Notes: generated by a model not told the origin, from the letters alone. DNA of 64,000 bases from JBJGXI01 sp045635475 (GCF_045635475.1 NZ_JBJGXI010000009.1:55307-119306), one strand, 5' to 3'. Counted from the first letter of the stretch, positions 44,046 to 53,265 are shown. Numbers and translations: made by a program.

Positions 44046-45326
44046 TTATTCGATAAATTCAAATTCGTATTCTAATAGACGGACGGTATCCCCATCTTCA
44101 GCACCTTTTTCTCGTAACGCTTCGTCTACTCCCATACCACGTAGCTGACGTGCAAATCGACGAATCGATTCTTCATGATTGAAATCCGTCATTTTAAATA
44201 GCTTTTCAACTTTATCACCGAGTATTACGTAAGCACCATCAGGATCTCGAGTAATTTCAAACCCTTTCGCTTCCTTCTCGTGACGATAAACAACACGTTG
44301 TGGTAGTTCTTCTAATGGCTTCGTTTCTTTCGGTATCATGCTCAGCTTATCAGCAACTGCAAATAATAGATCGCGAAGCCCTTCCTTTGTGATCGTTGAA
44401 ACAGGATAGATTGGATAATCATCCGTTAACTGTTCTTTAAAAAACTCCAACTGTTCTTCTGCTTCAGGAATATCCATTTTATTAGCGACAATGATTTGAG
44501 GACGGTTCATTAAGGTTGGATCATATTGTCGCAGTTCCTCATTTATCGTTACAAAGTCCTCGTACGGATCTCTTCCTTCTGTAGAAGCCATATCAATCAC
44601 GTGTACAATTACCCGTGTGCGCTCCACGTGACGTAAAAACTGATGACCAAGTCCAACACCCTCGTGCGCCCCCTCGATCAATCCAGGTAAATCGGCTAAC
44701 ACAAAGCTACGATGATCTTCCGTCTCGACAACACCAAGGTTCGGTGCAAGTGTTGTAAAATGATAATCAGCAATTTTTGGTCTCGCTGCACTAACAACAG
44801 AAAGTAGTGTCGACTTCCCGACGCTCGGAAATCCGACTAAACCAACATCTGCAATAAGTTTCAATTCAATCTGAATATCACGCTCTTGCCCTGGTTCCCC
44901 ATTTTCAGCAATATCTGGCGCTGGGTTTCTCGCTGTCGCAAAGCGGATATTCCCTCTACCACCACGACCACCATTAGCGATAACTGCGCGCTGGCCGTGT
45001 TCAATTAAATCAGCGATAACTTGACCAGTTTCGTCATCTTTTACAGTTGTACCTGGTGGAACATGTAATACCATAGGAGGCGAATTTTTTCCGTGTTGGC
45101 CCTTACTCATCCCGTTTTCACCACGAGTTGCTTTATAATGCTTTTTATATCGAAAATCCATAAGTGTGTTTAGGCCTTCATCGACTTCAAAGACGATATC
45201 GCCACCGTTTCCGCCGTCACCGCCGGCAGGTCCACCCATTGGTACATATTTTTCTCTACGATAGGCAACTAAACCGTTACCACCATCGCCTGCTTTTACG
45301 TATACCTTCACCTGATCTACAAACAT
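44046..45326 (-). CDS. obgE: GTPase ObgE/CgtA
   Basis: 426 aa: glycine-rich Obg fold (1-158, GGPAGGDGGNGGDI), G domain (G1 GFPSVGKST, G3 DLPGLIEGA, G4 NKMD) and a C-terminal OCT domain. Obg acts in 50S ribosome assembly and, in B. subtilis, in stress and sporulation initiation. The adjacent spo0B fits the latter. ATG 45326 is 3 bp past the spo0B stop. Confidence 0.97.
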   Translation of the reverse strand: MFVDQVKVYVKAGDGGNGLVAYRREKYVPMGGPAGGDGGNGGDIVFEVDEGLNTLMDFRYKKHYKATRGENGMSKGQHGKNSPPMVLHVPPGTTVKDDETGQVIADLIEHGQRAVIANGGRGGRGNIRFATARNPAPDIAENGEPGQERDIQIELKLIADVGLVGFPSVGKSTLLSVVSAARPKIADYHFTTLAPNLGVVETEDHRSFVLADLPGLIEGAHEGVGLGHQFLRHVERTRVIVHVIDMASTEGRDPYEDFVTINEELRQYDPTLMNRPQIIVANKMDIPEAEEQLEFFKEQLTDDYPIYPVSTITKEGLRDLLFAVADKLSMIPKETKPLEELPQRVVYRHEKEAKGFEITRDPDGAYVILGDKVEKLFKMTDFNHEESIRRFARQLRGMGVDEALREKGAEDGDTVRLLEYEFEFIE

Positions 45327-45328
45327 AA

Positions 45329-45871
45329 TCAGTCACCTCTTTCGCTGCACATCCATGTTACTTTGCAATGAATTTTTCTATCGGATTTTTGTTCAATCTT
45401 TACTTTATGTACATTGGACTGCTCTAATACGTGCTTTAATTGCTCTACGTTATCAAAAGTACCTGTCATAGATAGTTCTATTTCTAACGTTTGATTTTTG
45501 TAACCAAAAAGTAGATTTCCTTCATAAAATTCCATCTTGGAACTAAAAGCATTCATCGTATTTATTATATCCTGGCACTGCTGAACAATTCGCTCATCAT
45601 ACGCTGCTACATTTACTTGTTCGACATCTACCTGATAAGCTATGCGAATATTATCATGATGCATAGGAAAGCTTATTAACCAAAGTGCCGTCTTAGGCAC
45701 ATTCAAATTCATCAATTTTCTTTCTTGTTCTGCTATAGCAATGCTATTTTGAAGTTTATTTTGCACTTTTTCTAATTTTCCCATACTAGTGTAGCCTAGC
45801 AATAGTTGAACTTCATTTAACCAATCATGGCGATGGTGCCGCAACAATTGAATGATCTCTTGTTCATTCAT
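45329..45871 (-). CDS. spo0B: Sporulation phosphotransferase Spo0B
   Basis: 180 aa. The phosphoacceptor histidine is in the RHHRHDWLNEVQLL helix (about His15); the rest is a degenerate histidine-kinase-like ATPase fold. Spo0B passes phosphate from Spo0F to Spo0A. ATG 45871 is preceded by a purine-rich AGGGAGCGAAGGGGA tract; the longer frame to 45964 adds unrelated residues. Conserved order rpmA-spo0B-obgE. Confidence 0.92.
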   Translation of the reverse strand: MNEQEIIQLLRHHRHDWLNEVQLLLGYTSMGKLEKVQNKLQNSIAIAEQERKLMNLNVPKTALWLISFPMHHDNIRIAYQVDVEQVNVAAYDERIVQQCQDIINTMNAFSSKMEFYEGNLLFGYKNQTLEIELSMTGTFDNVEQLKHVLEQSNVHKVKIEQKSDRKIHCKVTWMCSERGD

Positions 45872-46014
45872 TCCCCTTCGCTCCCTTAAGAGATTGTCCA
45901 ATTCAATGAACGCACGCACTAATGCAATATGAAAATTATAGCAGAAAAAATGCAGGAAAGACAATGGCTGAATGCCTGTTACATGATTTTTGAATTTGGA
46001 TTCAGATAATTAAA

Positions 46015-46052
46015 AAGGACTCCTTCCATTTCAGAAAATGGTTGGAGTCCTT
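46015..46052 (-). terminator. Terminator between rpmA and spo0B
   Basis: AAGGACTCC-(A)-ACCATTT / AAATGG-(A)-AGGAGTCCTTTTTAA hairpin on the reverse strand, 13 bp past the rpmA stop. Confidence 0.88.
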
Positions 46053-46064
46053 GTTGTGTTAAGC

Positions 46065-46355
46065 TTAAGCCTCTTGAGCTACAGGGTACACGCTCACTTT
46101 TTTGCGATTGCGTCCGTAACGTTCGAATTTAACAACACCATCAGTTTTTGCGTATAAAGTGTCGTCTCCTCCACGGCCAACGTTTGTTCCTGGATAAATT
46201 TTTGTACCGCGTTGACGGTAAAGAATTGATCCACCTGATACGAATTGGCCATCAGCACGTTTAGCACCAAGACGTTTTGATTCAGAGTCACGACCGTTTC
46301 TTGTACTACCTACCCCTTTTTTCGAAGCGAAAAATTGCAAGTCTAGACGTAGCAT
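46065..46355 (-). CDS. rpmA: Ribosomal protein bL27 with cleavable N-terminus
   Basis: 96 aa. The N-terminus LRLDLQFFASKKG contains the Firmicute cleavage site (between A10 and S11) removed by the Prp protease before L27 can reach the peptidyl transferase centre. Followed by GVGSTRNGRDS and the basic body. Operon rplU-prp-rpmA. Confidence 0.97.
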   Translation of the reverse strand: MLRLDLQFFASKKGVGSTRNGRDSESKRLGAKRADGQFVSGGSILYRQRGTKIYPGTNVGRGGDDTLYAKTDGVVKFERYGRNRKKVSVYPVAQEA

Positions 46356-46369
46356 TGGTTTGCACCTCC

Positions 46370-46702
46370 TTATTTATTGGAAATCGTCATATATTGACCA
46401 TAGTCAAGATTAATTGTTTCTAAGGATACGAGCATACCCTCTAGTAACAATTGTGTTTTTTCTAAAATAGTATCTGTTAAGTGTTCAGGCAATTCCATTC
46501 GTAAGTATCCGCCTTCTTTACCAGCCATTTCTACACTCGGCTCAAATTCGCAAAGCTTCTCAATGGCATTGACAGTACCAAACGTTACTGCCGATACACC
46601 AGCGCAGACTAAATCTTCACCTTCTGAAACACTTTCAGCATGGCCGCTTAGTTCAAACGCATAAATCGTATCGTCTTTTCGGTAAATAGTCACTTTAATC
46701 AT
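46370..46702 (-). CDS. prp: Ribosomal-processing cysteine protease Prp (YsxB)
   Basis: 110 aa. Catalytic His in SGHAE (about H21) and Cys in DLVCAGVSA (about C33). It cleaves the L27 N-terminal extension encoded next door. It sits between rplU and rpmA, separated by 13 and 14 bp. Confidence 0.94.
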   Translation of the reverse strand: MIKVTIYRKDDTIYAFELSGHAESVSEGEDLVCAGVSAVTFGTVNAIEKLCEFEPSVEMAGKEGGYLRMELPEHLTDTILEKTQLLLEGMLVSLETINLDYGQYMTISNK

Positions 46703-46715
46703 GCTTTAACAAACC

Positions 46716-47024
46716 TTACGCGTTGATTTTTTCAATCGTAATTTTTGTATAAGGCTGACGGTGACCTTGTTTACGACGGTAGTTTTTCTTTGCTTTAAAC
46801 TTGATTACAGTTACTTTCTTCTGACGACCTTGTTTTTCAACTTTAGCCGTTACAGTAGCACCTTCTACGTAAGGAGCACCAACTTTAACGTCGTTACCAC
46901 CAACAAAAAGTACTTTATCAAAAGTTACTGATTCACCAGCTTCACCTTCTAATTTCTCAACAAAGATTGCTTGGCCTTCTTCTACTTTAACTTGCTTTCC
47001 ACCAGTTTCAATAATAGCGTACAT
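46716..47024 (-). CDS. rplU: Ribosomal protein bL21
   Basis: 102 aa; MYAIIETGGKQ start and FKAKKNYRRKQGHRQPYT C-terminus. Start ATG 47024 follows AAGAGGAGGTG; the in-frame ORF to 47069 lies in the leader. First gene of the L21-Prp-L27 operon. Confidence 0.97.
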   Translation of the reverse strand: MYAIIETGGKQVKVEEGQAIFVEKLEGEAGESVTFDKVLFVGGNDVKVGAPYVEGATVTAKVEKQGRQKKVTVIKFKAKKNYRRKQGHRQPYTKITIEKINA

Positions 47025-47135
47025 ACTTGCACCTCCTCTTAAGACTAAGACTCGCCATACAGGTGTCACGTGGACTTAAAAACCTGTTCTGCGCGGTTGT
47101 AGCAACGGGTGCTACTTTTAGACAACAGACCTATA
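47025..47135 (-). promoter_or_regulatory. Probable L21 leader RNA
   Basis: The 120 bp before rplU contain a hairpin GTAGCA-CCCG-TTGCTAC (about 47103-47120) and a second imperfect stem around ACAGGTTTTTAAGTCCACG / ACACCTGT. Bacilli usually carry an autoregulatory L21 leader here. Boundaries are approximate. Confidence 0.55.
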
Positions 47136-47145
47136 TTACCACGTT

Positions 47146-48606
47146 TTAAAAAAGTTTGTCAATAGAATCCGCCTTTTTTTCAATTATAAAGTCAGCGATT
47201 AGTTGACCGCTTCCAGCCAGCTTGATTTGATAATCTAAGGTTGATTTTGTTCGCCTAACATACACATCTTGTCTTACCACATCTATTAAGCTTTCACTTA
47301 GTTGATTTTCTGTCCAAGCCTTATAAACGTTTGGATGCATATCAATCAAGATCGCTTCTGCCTGATGGGACCGGTACGAAAGCAACTCCCTCTCTAGCAT
47401 GTATGCCTTCGTATCTGGTGAAAACACTGGCTTTCTATGGTGTTCGGTTTCAAGTAAATGCGAAAGTGCATAAGATTCGCGTTTTCGAGTCATTTCAACT
47501 AACCCAAGTTTCGTAAAACCATAAACCTCGGTACGGATCGGGTCATTTGCCAACGCCTTATTCAAGACGTGTAAAACCTTCTCCTGATTAGAACGTGATT
47601 TCATCCCAATAAAATCAATCACAATCAGACCAGAGACATTCCGCAGCCTTAGCTGCTCTGCAACGGCATTTGCTGCCTGCACATTTACTTTTGTTACGGT
47701 ATCTTCTTTATTCAGCTTTCCTGTATATCCCCCAGAATTAATATCAATTACTGTCAGGGCCTCGGTGTGTTCGATAACTAGTTCTATGCCACCAGAAAGC
47801 TTCACCGATGGATCTGTTATCTCCTCCAACATTTGATTGATTGTCTTAGGCAAGCTCGCTTCAAGCTTCTCTTTCCAATGAATTCGATCACGGAGAGCAG
47901 GGAATAAGGCTTTTATCCGATTTGCTTCACTTACACTGTCGAAATAAATTGCTGATACAGCACGCGCAGCATAATCTCGCAAAAAACGATCCGGTACGAT
48001 GTTTTCTTGAAATAAACAAGATGGCACCTTTTGTTTATTTTGCTGTGTTACCAAAACAGACCATTTTTCCCGTAACTGCTCGTATTCCCCTTGAATAACT
48101 TCAGCAGAAGCAGTTTGTGCGGAGGTCCGCAAAATAGCCCCTTCCTCACCTGTTCGGATTTGATCAAGCAATATTTTAAGTTGCTGACGATAAGGCTCTT
48201 CAATTCGTCTCGAAACAGCTACATAATCTCCATACGGTAGATAAACCAGTGTAGCTCCAGGAATCGTAATATTCGCTGTTAACGTCGCACCCTTAGAACC
48301 ATAGGCGTCTTTGATCACTTGGACGACTATCGTTTGTCCTTCTGTAATAATGGATTCTATTGACACATTCGGATTTTTTTTAGCTTCTGGTAGTTCGTTA
48401 CGTTTAAGGAAAGCAACCTTGTCCGCACCAATATCTATGAATGCTGCTTGCATGCCACCCTCAATCGCAGCTACCTTGCCAACGTATATATTTCCTACTT
48501 GAGTAGAAAACCCTGGACGATCGATGGTAATCTCCGTTATTTTATCACGTTCTGTCACGACTGCGATTTTCTCGATTGATTTTGTTTGTATGTATAGTGT
48601 GGTCAT
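47146..48606 (-). CDS. rng: Ribonuclease E/G family protein (RNase G)
   Basis: 486 aa. S1 domain (about 35-120: VGNIYVGKVAAIEGGMQAAF), then the RNase H-like catalytic domain with DINSGGYTG and VIDFIGM supplying the metal-binding Asp residues. The zinc-link CPxC found in many RNase E/G proteins is replaced by ...MTRKRESYAL. B. subtilis lacks RNase E/G, so this host has an extra endoribonuclease besides any RNase Y/J. Encoded between spoIVFB and rplU. Confidence 0.9.
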   Translation of the reverse strand: MTTLYIQTKSIEKIAVVTERDKITEITIDRPGFSTQVGNIYVGKVAAIEGGMQAAFIDIGADKVAFLKRNELPEAKKNPNVSIESIITEGQTIVVQVIKDAYGSKGATLTANITIPGATLVYLPYGDYVAVSRRIEEPYRQQLKILLDQIRTGEEGAILRTSAQTASAEVIQGEYEQLREKWSVLVTQQNKQKVPSCLFQENIVPDRFLRDYAARAVSAIYFDSVSEANRIKALFPALRDRIHWKEKLEASLPKTINQMLEEITDPSVKLSGGIELVIEHTEALTVIDINSGGYTGKLNKEDTVTKVNVQAANAVAEQLRLRNVSGLIVIDFIGMKSRSNQEKVLHVLNKALANDPIRTEVYGFTKLGLVEMTRKRESYALSHLLETEHHRKPVFSPDTKAYMLERELLSYRSHQAEAILIDMHPNVYKAWTENQLSESLIDVVRQDVYVRRTKSTLDYQIKLAGSGQLIADFIIEKKADSIDKLF

Positions 48607-48634
48607 TACTTTATCCTCGTTTCTACTCTAACAA

Positions 48635-49501
48635 TTACTCATATTCTGCAATTTCCTTCGCTGTTATTCGATATTGTTTTAATCCAAAATATGCTTGTAA
48701 ATAAGCACGTTCATCAATCTTTTGTGGATTCAAAATATTTTCATCCTTAATATATATATGGTGGCGATAGTTTCGTTTAAACGCAGATAATACTTTAATG
48801 ATGGTTGCGTCTGAATCAACCGTAATTACTTGCGTTTTTTTACTATCCAATCCATCCCGGTAACGTTGTAATAAAAAACGTAAAAATACATAATACCGTT
48901 GTTTCCATTCTAGACGATTTTCCCATAAGATAAAAGTTAAAAGCAGAACAGTGCTTAACGTGAAGGGAAATAGTAGCAAGGAAGCAGTGAATGCTGCGAC
49001 GCAAAAAAAAATAGAACTTACAATTGTATAGCCATGTGCCTTGCGATAAGGAAACACTGCTGACAAAATCAGCATCAGTAATTTCCCTCCATCCAATGGC
49101 CAAACCGGTAATAAATTAAATAACAATATCGTAGCGTTATATTGAAAAGCGAGCTCTAAAACAGATGAAGGGAGCAAAGCATATGTCGAGCAGGCTAGTA
49201 ATATGATATGGATCAGCACATGTTGCACTGGTCCAGCCAACACGATAATCATTTCTTGTTTAATCGGACGATTACCATGCTCATCCGTTTCCATAACACC
49301 ACCAAACACCCACAGATTAATCCCTCTAATTCGCCACTTGAAGATTCTAGCTGCGGTATAATGCCCGAATTCATGAATTACTACAATCAAAAAAATCAGA
49401 AAAACTTCCATAAATGTCCCCGTAATTACTGCAAGTCCAATAAAAAACCACAGAATTGGATGAATGTGAATCGGAGGAAAATACTTACTGAGGGTGATCA
49501 A
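48635..49501 (-). CDS. spoIVFB: Pro-sigma-K intramembrane protease SpoIVFB
   Basis: 288 aa, site-2 metalloprotease. Zinc motif HEFGH (about 43-47) in a transmembrane helix and third ligand in NLLPVWPLDGG; about six helices; a C-terminal CBS-like domain (about 215-288). It releases sigma-K in the mother cell. It begins at TTG 49501, 17 bp inside spoIVFA, with AGGTGA upstream. Confidence 0.93.
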   Translation of the reverse strand: MITLSKYFPPIHIHPILWFFIGLAVITGTFMEVFLIFLIVVIHEFGHYTAARIFKWRIRGINLWVFGGVMETDEHGNRPIKQEMIIVLAGPVQHVLIHIILLACSTYALLPSSVLELAFQYNATILLFNLLPVWPLDGGKLLMLILSAVFPYRKAHGYTIVSSIFFCVAAFTASLLLFPFTLSTVLLLTFILWENRLEWKQRYYVFLRFLLQRYRDGLDSKKTQVITVDSDATIIKVLSAFKRNYRHHIYIKDENILNPQKIDERAYLQAYFGLKQYRITAKEIAEYE

Positions 49502-50258
49502 CTTTAATCACCTGAACAGGATCAATAAATTGATTCCCTTTTTGTATAGCAAAATATACCGATTGGGCATTATCCGCAGTAGGAGTAAACTCACCAATCG
49601 ACTGATTACCAGCGACAAATTGATATTGATGGACATTTATCGAAGACAGGTTACCATATATACTTTTGCTCCTGTCTGGATGCTGAATAATTACCGTTCT
49701 ATTCGTTTCTGGATCATTCCCCGCGAAAATTACTACACCATTTTCCATCGATAGCACTTCTGTTGTCTCGTCAGAGTTTATTAAGATCCCTTGTCCATTC
49801 GTTTGAAACGTTTGACTAACTGCTCCATTGACTGGCAAAGCCCTTGCACTGCCCTCTTCGTTATTTTTTTGAGGTGTAAGTGCTAAGGGCGAGCCGAATT
49901 TCTCCTGATACCATTGATTCACCGATGCAAATGGAAATTCCTCTGTCAAAGCATTGCTCGTCCACTGTTTTGGATGCTCCATCCAGGCAGCATCAATCCG
50001 AATAAAAATAGCAACCCCAAAGAACAGGATAGCTGCTACAATACTCTTAATCATAAATGAAGCAACAAAAGTATCTACTTTTCCACCATCACCACTAATA
50101 TTCGAAGAAAACGGCATATATCCATATCGCTCTTCTTCTTGAGGCAATATGACCGATTGATCATACGTGTTGTGAGAAGCAGAAGGGGTAGGTCTGATGG
50201 ATTTTTCTCTTTTTCTTTTTATAATGTCTTTTCGTACTTGACTCACATCTCTCTTCAT
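49485..50258 (-). CDS. spoIVFA: Sigma-K processing regulator SpoIVFA
   Basis: 257 aa: basic cytoplasmic N-terminus, a transmembrane helix (about 70-88), and an extracytoplasmic LytM/M23-like domain (about 150-250) lacking the full set of zinc ligands. It holds SpoIVFB inactive until SpoIVB cuts it. GAAGGAT precedes ATG 50258, and a clear sigma-E promoter lies 35-63 bp upstream. Confidence 0.92.
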   Translation of the reverse strand: MKRDVSQVRKDIIKRKREKSIRPTPSASHNTYDQSVILPQEEERYGYMPFSSNISGDGGKVDTFVASFMIKSIVAAILFFGVAIFIRIDAAWMEHPKQWTSNALTEEFPFASVNQWYQEKFGSPLALTPQKNNEEGSARALPVNGAVSQTFQTNGQGILINSDETTEVLSMENGVVIFAGNDPETNRTVIIQHPDRSKSIYGNLSSINVHQYQFVAGNQSIGEFTPTADNAQSVYFAIQKGNQFIDPVQVIKVDHPQ

Positions 50259-50292
50259 TATTGTTCACTATCCTTCACATATGGTTTGTACA

Positions 50293-50321
50293 ATTCTATG
50301 AACAAATCAAAGGAGATATGC
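50293..50321 (-). promoter_or_regulatory. Sigma-E promoter of spoIVFA-spoIVFB
   Basis: GCATATC (50321-50315), 14 bp, CATAGAAT (50300-50293) on the reverse strand; consensus for sigma-E is GHATATT-N14-CATACANT. Leader about 28 nt. Confidence 0.75.
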
Positions 50322-50507
50322 GATATCAGTCAAAGAAAATAGATTTCTTCGTTTGTCTTTCAGGGTTGACTGGGAATTACAATGTAGTAGAAATTAATGA
50401 AGTATCCTATTTCAAGAGATGTTGCGGAAGTAGGAAGTAACCTGACACCTTCTTGCGGGCTTTAAAAGAGTGGAAATTAGTTAATTAAAGCTTGTTTGTG
50501 GTTGGGA
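50322..50507. other. Unassigned intergenic DNA
   Basis: Between the spoIVFA promoter and the tandem array. No ORF with a ribosome site, no hairpin with a T-tract; I see nothing assignable. Confidence 0.5.
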
Positions 50508-50889
50508 GTGATCTAGTATATCTTGGTGCTTCAGTGCATTAAACATACTCGTTCAGACGCTGATCTAATACATCTTCCTCCTTCAACCCATTAAACGTGC
50601 TCGTTCAGACGCTGATCTAGTACATCTTACCGCTTCTTCGCCTTAAACGTACTCGTTCAGACGCTGATCTAATATATCTTCCTCCTTCAACCCATTAAAC
50701 GTACTCGTTCAACTGCTGATCTAGTACATCTTACCGCTTCTTCGTATTAAACCTACTCGTTCAGACGCTGATCTAGCACATCTTACCGCTTCTTCGCCTT
50801 AAACGTACTCGTTCAAACGCTGATCTAGTACATCTTTCGGCTTCTTCACATTAAACGTACTCGTTCAGCCACTGATTTAGTATATTTTC
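50508..50889. repeat. 52-bp tandem repeat array (7 full copies plus a partial)
   Basis: Units begin with CTGATCTAGTACATCTT at 50508 (diverged GTGATCT), 50560, 50612, 50664, 50716, 50768, 50820 and 50872, exactly 52 bp apart. Each contains TTAAAC(G)TACTCGTTCAGACG. The middle segment alternates between CCTCCTTCAACCCA (copies 2 and 4) and ACCGCTTCTTCGCC-like (copies 3, 5, 6, 7), giving a partial 104-bp superperiod. No spacers and no ORF. It lies upstream of spoIVFA and downstream of minD. Confidence 0.95.
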
Positions 50890-51126
50890 CTCTGAGTAGG
50901 CACCATCAGGCATATTGGACGAAACTCTAAACCAAATAGCACTTAATTAACAAAATAAGTTCACTGGTGTCCACCAAACTCAGTTAAATCGATATTTGTC
51001 ACAGATAAGTGCCGTCGTGCAGCTTAACTCCACGAGATTATCTCCAAGGGAAATCTATCCTAAGCCTCAAACCTTGTATTCGAAAACAACTCCTCTCTCC
51101 TACAACCTACTTTGAATCAATAAAAC
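50890..51126. other. Unassigned intergenic DNA downstream of minD
   Basis: About 240 bp with no supported ORF, promoter or strong palindrome. Confidence 0.5.
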
Positions 51127-51154
51127 AAAAAAAATCCCTCAACAAGGGATTTTT
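51127..51154 (-). terminator. Terminator after minD
   Basis: AAAAATCCCT / AGGGATTTTT hairpin followed by more T on the reverse strand, 10 bp past the minD stop. Confidence 0.9.
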
Positions 51155-51164
51155 CCGTTTATAT

Positions 51165-51962
51165 TTATGAACCCATTCCGAAAAATTTCTTCATCTTGGT
51201 AAACATGCCTTTTTGTTCGTCCAAGGACATTAGTGGTACGGTTTCACCTAAGATACGCCTAGCAATATTTCGGTAAGCAAGTCCAGCTCTTGTTGTTGGT
51301 TGAAAAGCGACAGGTTCACCGTGGTTGGATGCTTTGATAACATCATCATCATCCGCAACAATACCTAAAAGTTGAATCGATAAGATCTGCACAATTTCAT
51401 CTATATCTAGCATATCGCCATTTTTAATCATATGATTTCGTATTCTATTTATAATTAAATAAGGTGGCTCAATATCTTCTTTTTCTAATAAACCTATGAT
51501 TCTATCAGCATCACGAACACTAGATTTCTCTGGTGTAGTAACTACAATTGCCTTATTGGCACCTGCCACTGCATTTTTATAGCCTTGTTCAATACCAGCC
51601 GGACAATCAATTAGAACATAATCATAATCTTGCTTCAATTCATTCACAATTTTTTCGATACCTTCTGGAGTAACATCTGATTTATCACTTGTTTGTGCGG
51701 CAGGCAAAAGGAAAAGACAGTCAAATCGTTTATCTTTTATTAATGCTTGATGCAATTTACATCTACCTTTTTCAACATCTACAATATCGTAAATAATACG
51801 GTTTTCTAGCCCCATGACAACATCCAGATTTCGAAGCCCAATATCTGTATCGATTAAGCAAACCTTTTTACCCAATAATGCAAGCGAAGTTCCCAGATTA
51901 GCTGTAGTTGTTGTCTTGCCAACTCCACCTTTACCCGATGTTATGACTATTGCCTCACCCAT
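51165..51962 (-). CDS. minD: Septum site-determining ATPase MinD
   Basis: 265 aa. Deviant Walker A GKGGVGKTTT (about 10-19), Walker B VLIDCPAG, and a C-terminal amphipathic helix MFTKMKKFFG for membrane binding. With MinC it blocks division at the poles. ATG 51962 overlaps the end of minC by 8 bp and follows GAAAGGAG. Confidence 0.97.
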   Translation of the reverse strand: MGEAIVITSGKGGVGKTTTTANLGTSLALLGKKVCLIDTDIGLRNLDVVMGLENRIIYDIVDVEKGRCKLHQALIKDKRFDCLFLLPAAQTSDKSDVTPEGIEKIVNELKQDYDYVLIDCPAGIEQGYKNAVAGANKAIVVTTPEKSSVRDADRIIGLLEKEDIEPPYLIINRIRNHMIKNGDMLDIDEIVQILSIQLLGIVADDDDVIKASNHGEPVAFQPTTRAGLAYRNIARRILGETVPLMSLDEQKGMFTKMKKFFGMGS

Positions 51963-52641
51963 TTAACATTCTCCTTTCAAACCCGTCTAAATCCGGTCGT
52001 TTTTGTGAAAGAGCTTGTAGTCGATCAATAATGATTTTTGAATCCTGTGTATTAAAGTAAGCACATTCCATATGTACGCCTTCAGATTCTTGATCTGGCG
52101 CCCGACTAATGCTATCAGCAATTCTTAACTGATTCGGCATCATATACGCTGCGACAATAACAGATTCTCTATCACCATAAATACCAGCGTGAGCGATCCC
52201 ACGGAGACTACCTAACACGAATATATTTCCACTGGCACTAATTTTACCTCCAGGGTTTACATCTCCAATTAGTAACATATCACCTTGAACTTCAATAACT
52301 TGTCCAGACCGAACAATTTTAGAGATTACTTTTATGTCACTTTCTTGTTTCCAAGCTAACGCTTCTTCCTTTGTTATCACATTTGATTCAATCGATTGTA
52401 CAACGAGTTTATTTTTACTTGTAATGATCTCCCGTAACTCTTCTTGTTGGGATTTATGTAAATAACGATTACCGAGCTGGATCGTTACTCTTATCATTGG
52501 TTCATCTTGATCCATTTTTCTAGTCGATAATACATCACTTAACTCCGATAACAACTTCTGATAAGAGCACGTATCATCAATATATAAAGTTAGACCGTCT
52601 CGGGTTCCTTTAATCGTTATTAATTGCTTGTTACCAATCAC
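51955..52641 (-). CDS. minC: Septum site-determining protein MinC
   Basis: 228 aa: N-terminal FtsZ-inhibiting domain (about 1-100) and a C-terminal beta-helix (about 115-215: GDVNPGGKISASGNIFVLGSLRG) that binds MinD. Start GTG 52641 after GAGGTGAA. Last but one gene of mreBCD-minCD. Confidence 0.95.
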   Translation of the reverse strand: MIGNKQLITIKGTRDGLTLYIDDTCSYQKLLSELSDVLSTRKMDQDEPMIRVTIQLGNRYLHKSQQEELREIITSKNKLVVQSIESNVITKEEALAWKQESDIKVISKIVRSGQVIEVQGDMLLIGDVNPGGKISASGNIFVLGSLRGIAHAGIYGDRESVIVAAYMMPNQLRIADSISRAPDQESEGVHMECAYFNTQDSKIIIDRLQALSQKRPDLDGFERRMLNG

Positions 52642-52725
52642 GGTAGTTCACCTCAAAACGTTTATTTTCAAACAGCTTATTTTATTATCAAACACAATAT
52701 TATTATTATTATGCTGTTTGGCTAT

Positions 52726-53265
52726 TCAGCTCAGCTTTTTCGTATCAAATCGCTCTGCTGACCATTTTATGAGTTTACCTTTTAACATCGGATATAAACA
52801 TACAAAGAACACCAAATTGGCTGTAAGGGTTGGAAGTAATCGAACAACAGCATATGTTTGCCAATCAATACTGTTTATTCCGATAGTCAGATAAATAAAA
52901 TATACACCAAAATCAGCTAAAGCAATCGCAATTGTAGTGAACAATATGGCGATAATAAAGCTTGTATGCAATAGCTTATTTAGGCCATGAATGGCATAAA
53001 TAACAATGGCGTACGTAAACATGTAAACACCTAACACATCTGTATATACGATATCGAATAATAAACCAAAAACTATCGCATATAATATAGAAATATAAGT
53101 ATATTCTTGATCATATAGAACAGCTACCATCACTAAAAAAACGAGCACCCAGTGTGGTACAATCATCCATTCATAGGCATCAAGCGTAGTAGGTAGTAGA
53201 TCCAAAGCTACACCTTCAGCTGCTAATAGTAGGAGAAGCAACAGAGGAAGATAGAACCGATTCAT
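52726..53265 (-). CDS. mreD: Rod shape-determining protein MreD
   Basis: 179 aa, five or six transmembrane helices, polar residues few; the opening MNRFYLPLLLLLLL is typical. Part of the elongasome. Overlaps mreC by 4 bp. Confidence 0.92.
   Translation of the reverse strand: MNRFYLPLLLLLLLAAEGVALDLLPTTLDAYEWMIVPHWVLVFLVMVAVLYDQEYTYISILYAIVFGLLFDIVYTDVLGVYMFTYAIVIYAIHGLNKLLHTSFIIAILFTTIAIALADFGVYFIYLTIGINSIDWQTYAVVRLLPTLTANLVFFVCLYPMLKGKLIKWSAERFDTKKLS

Noticed and set aside
50508..50889. CRISPR array
   Set aside because: The 52-bp units are contiguous; there are no unique spacers, and no cas genes are nearby.
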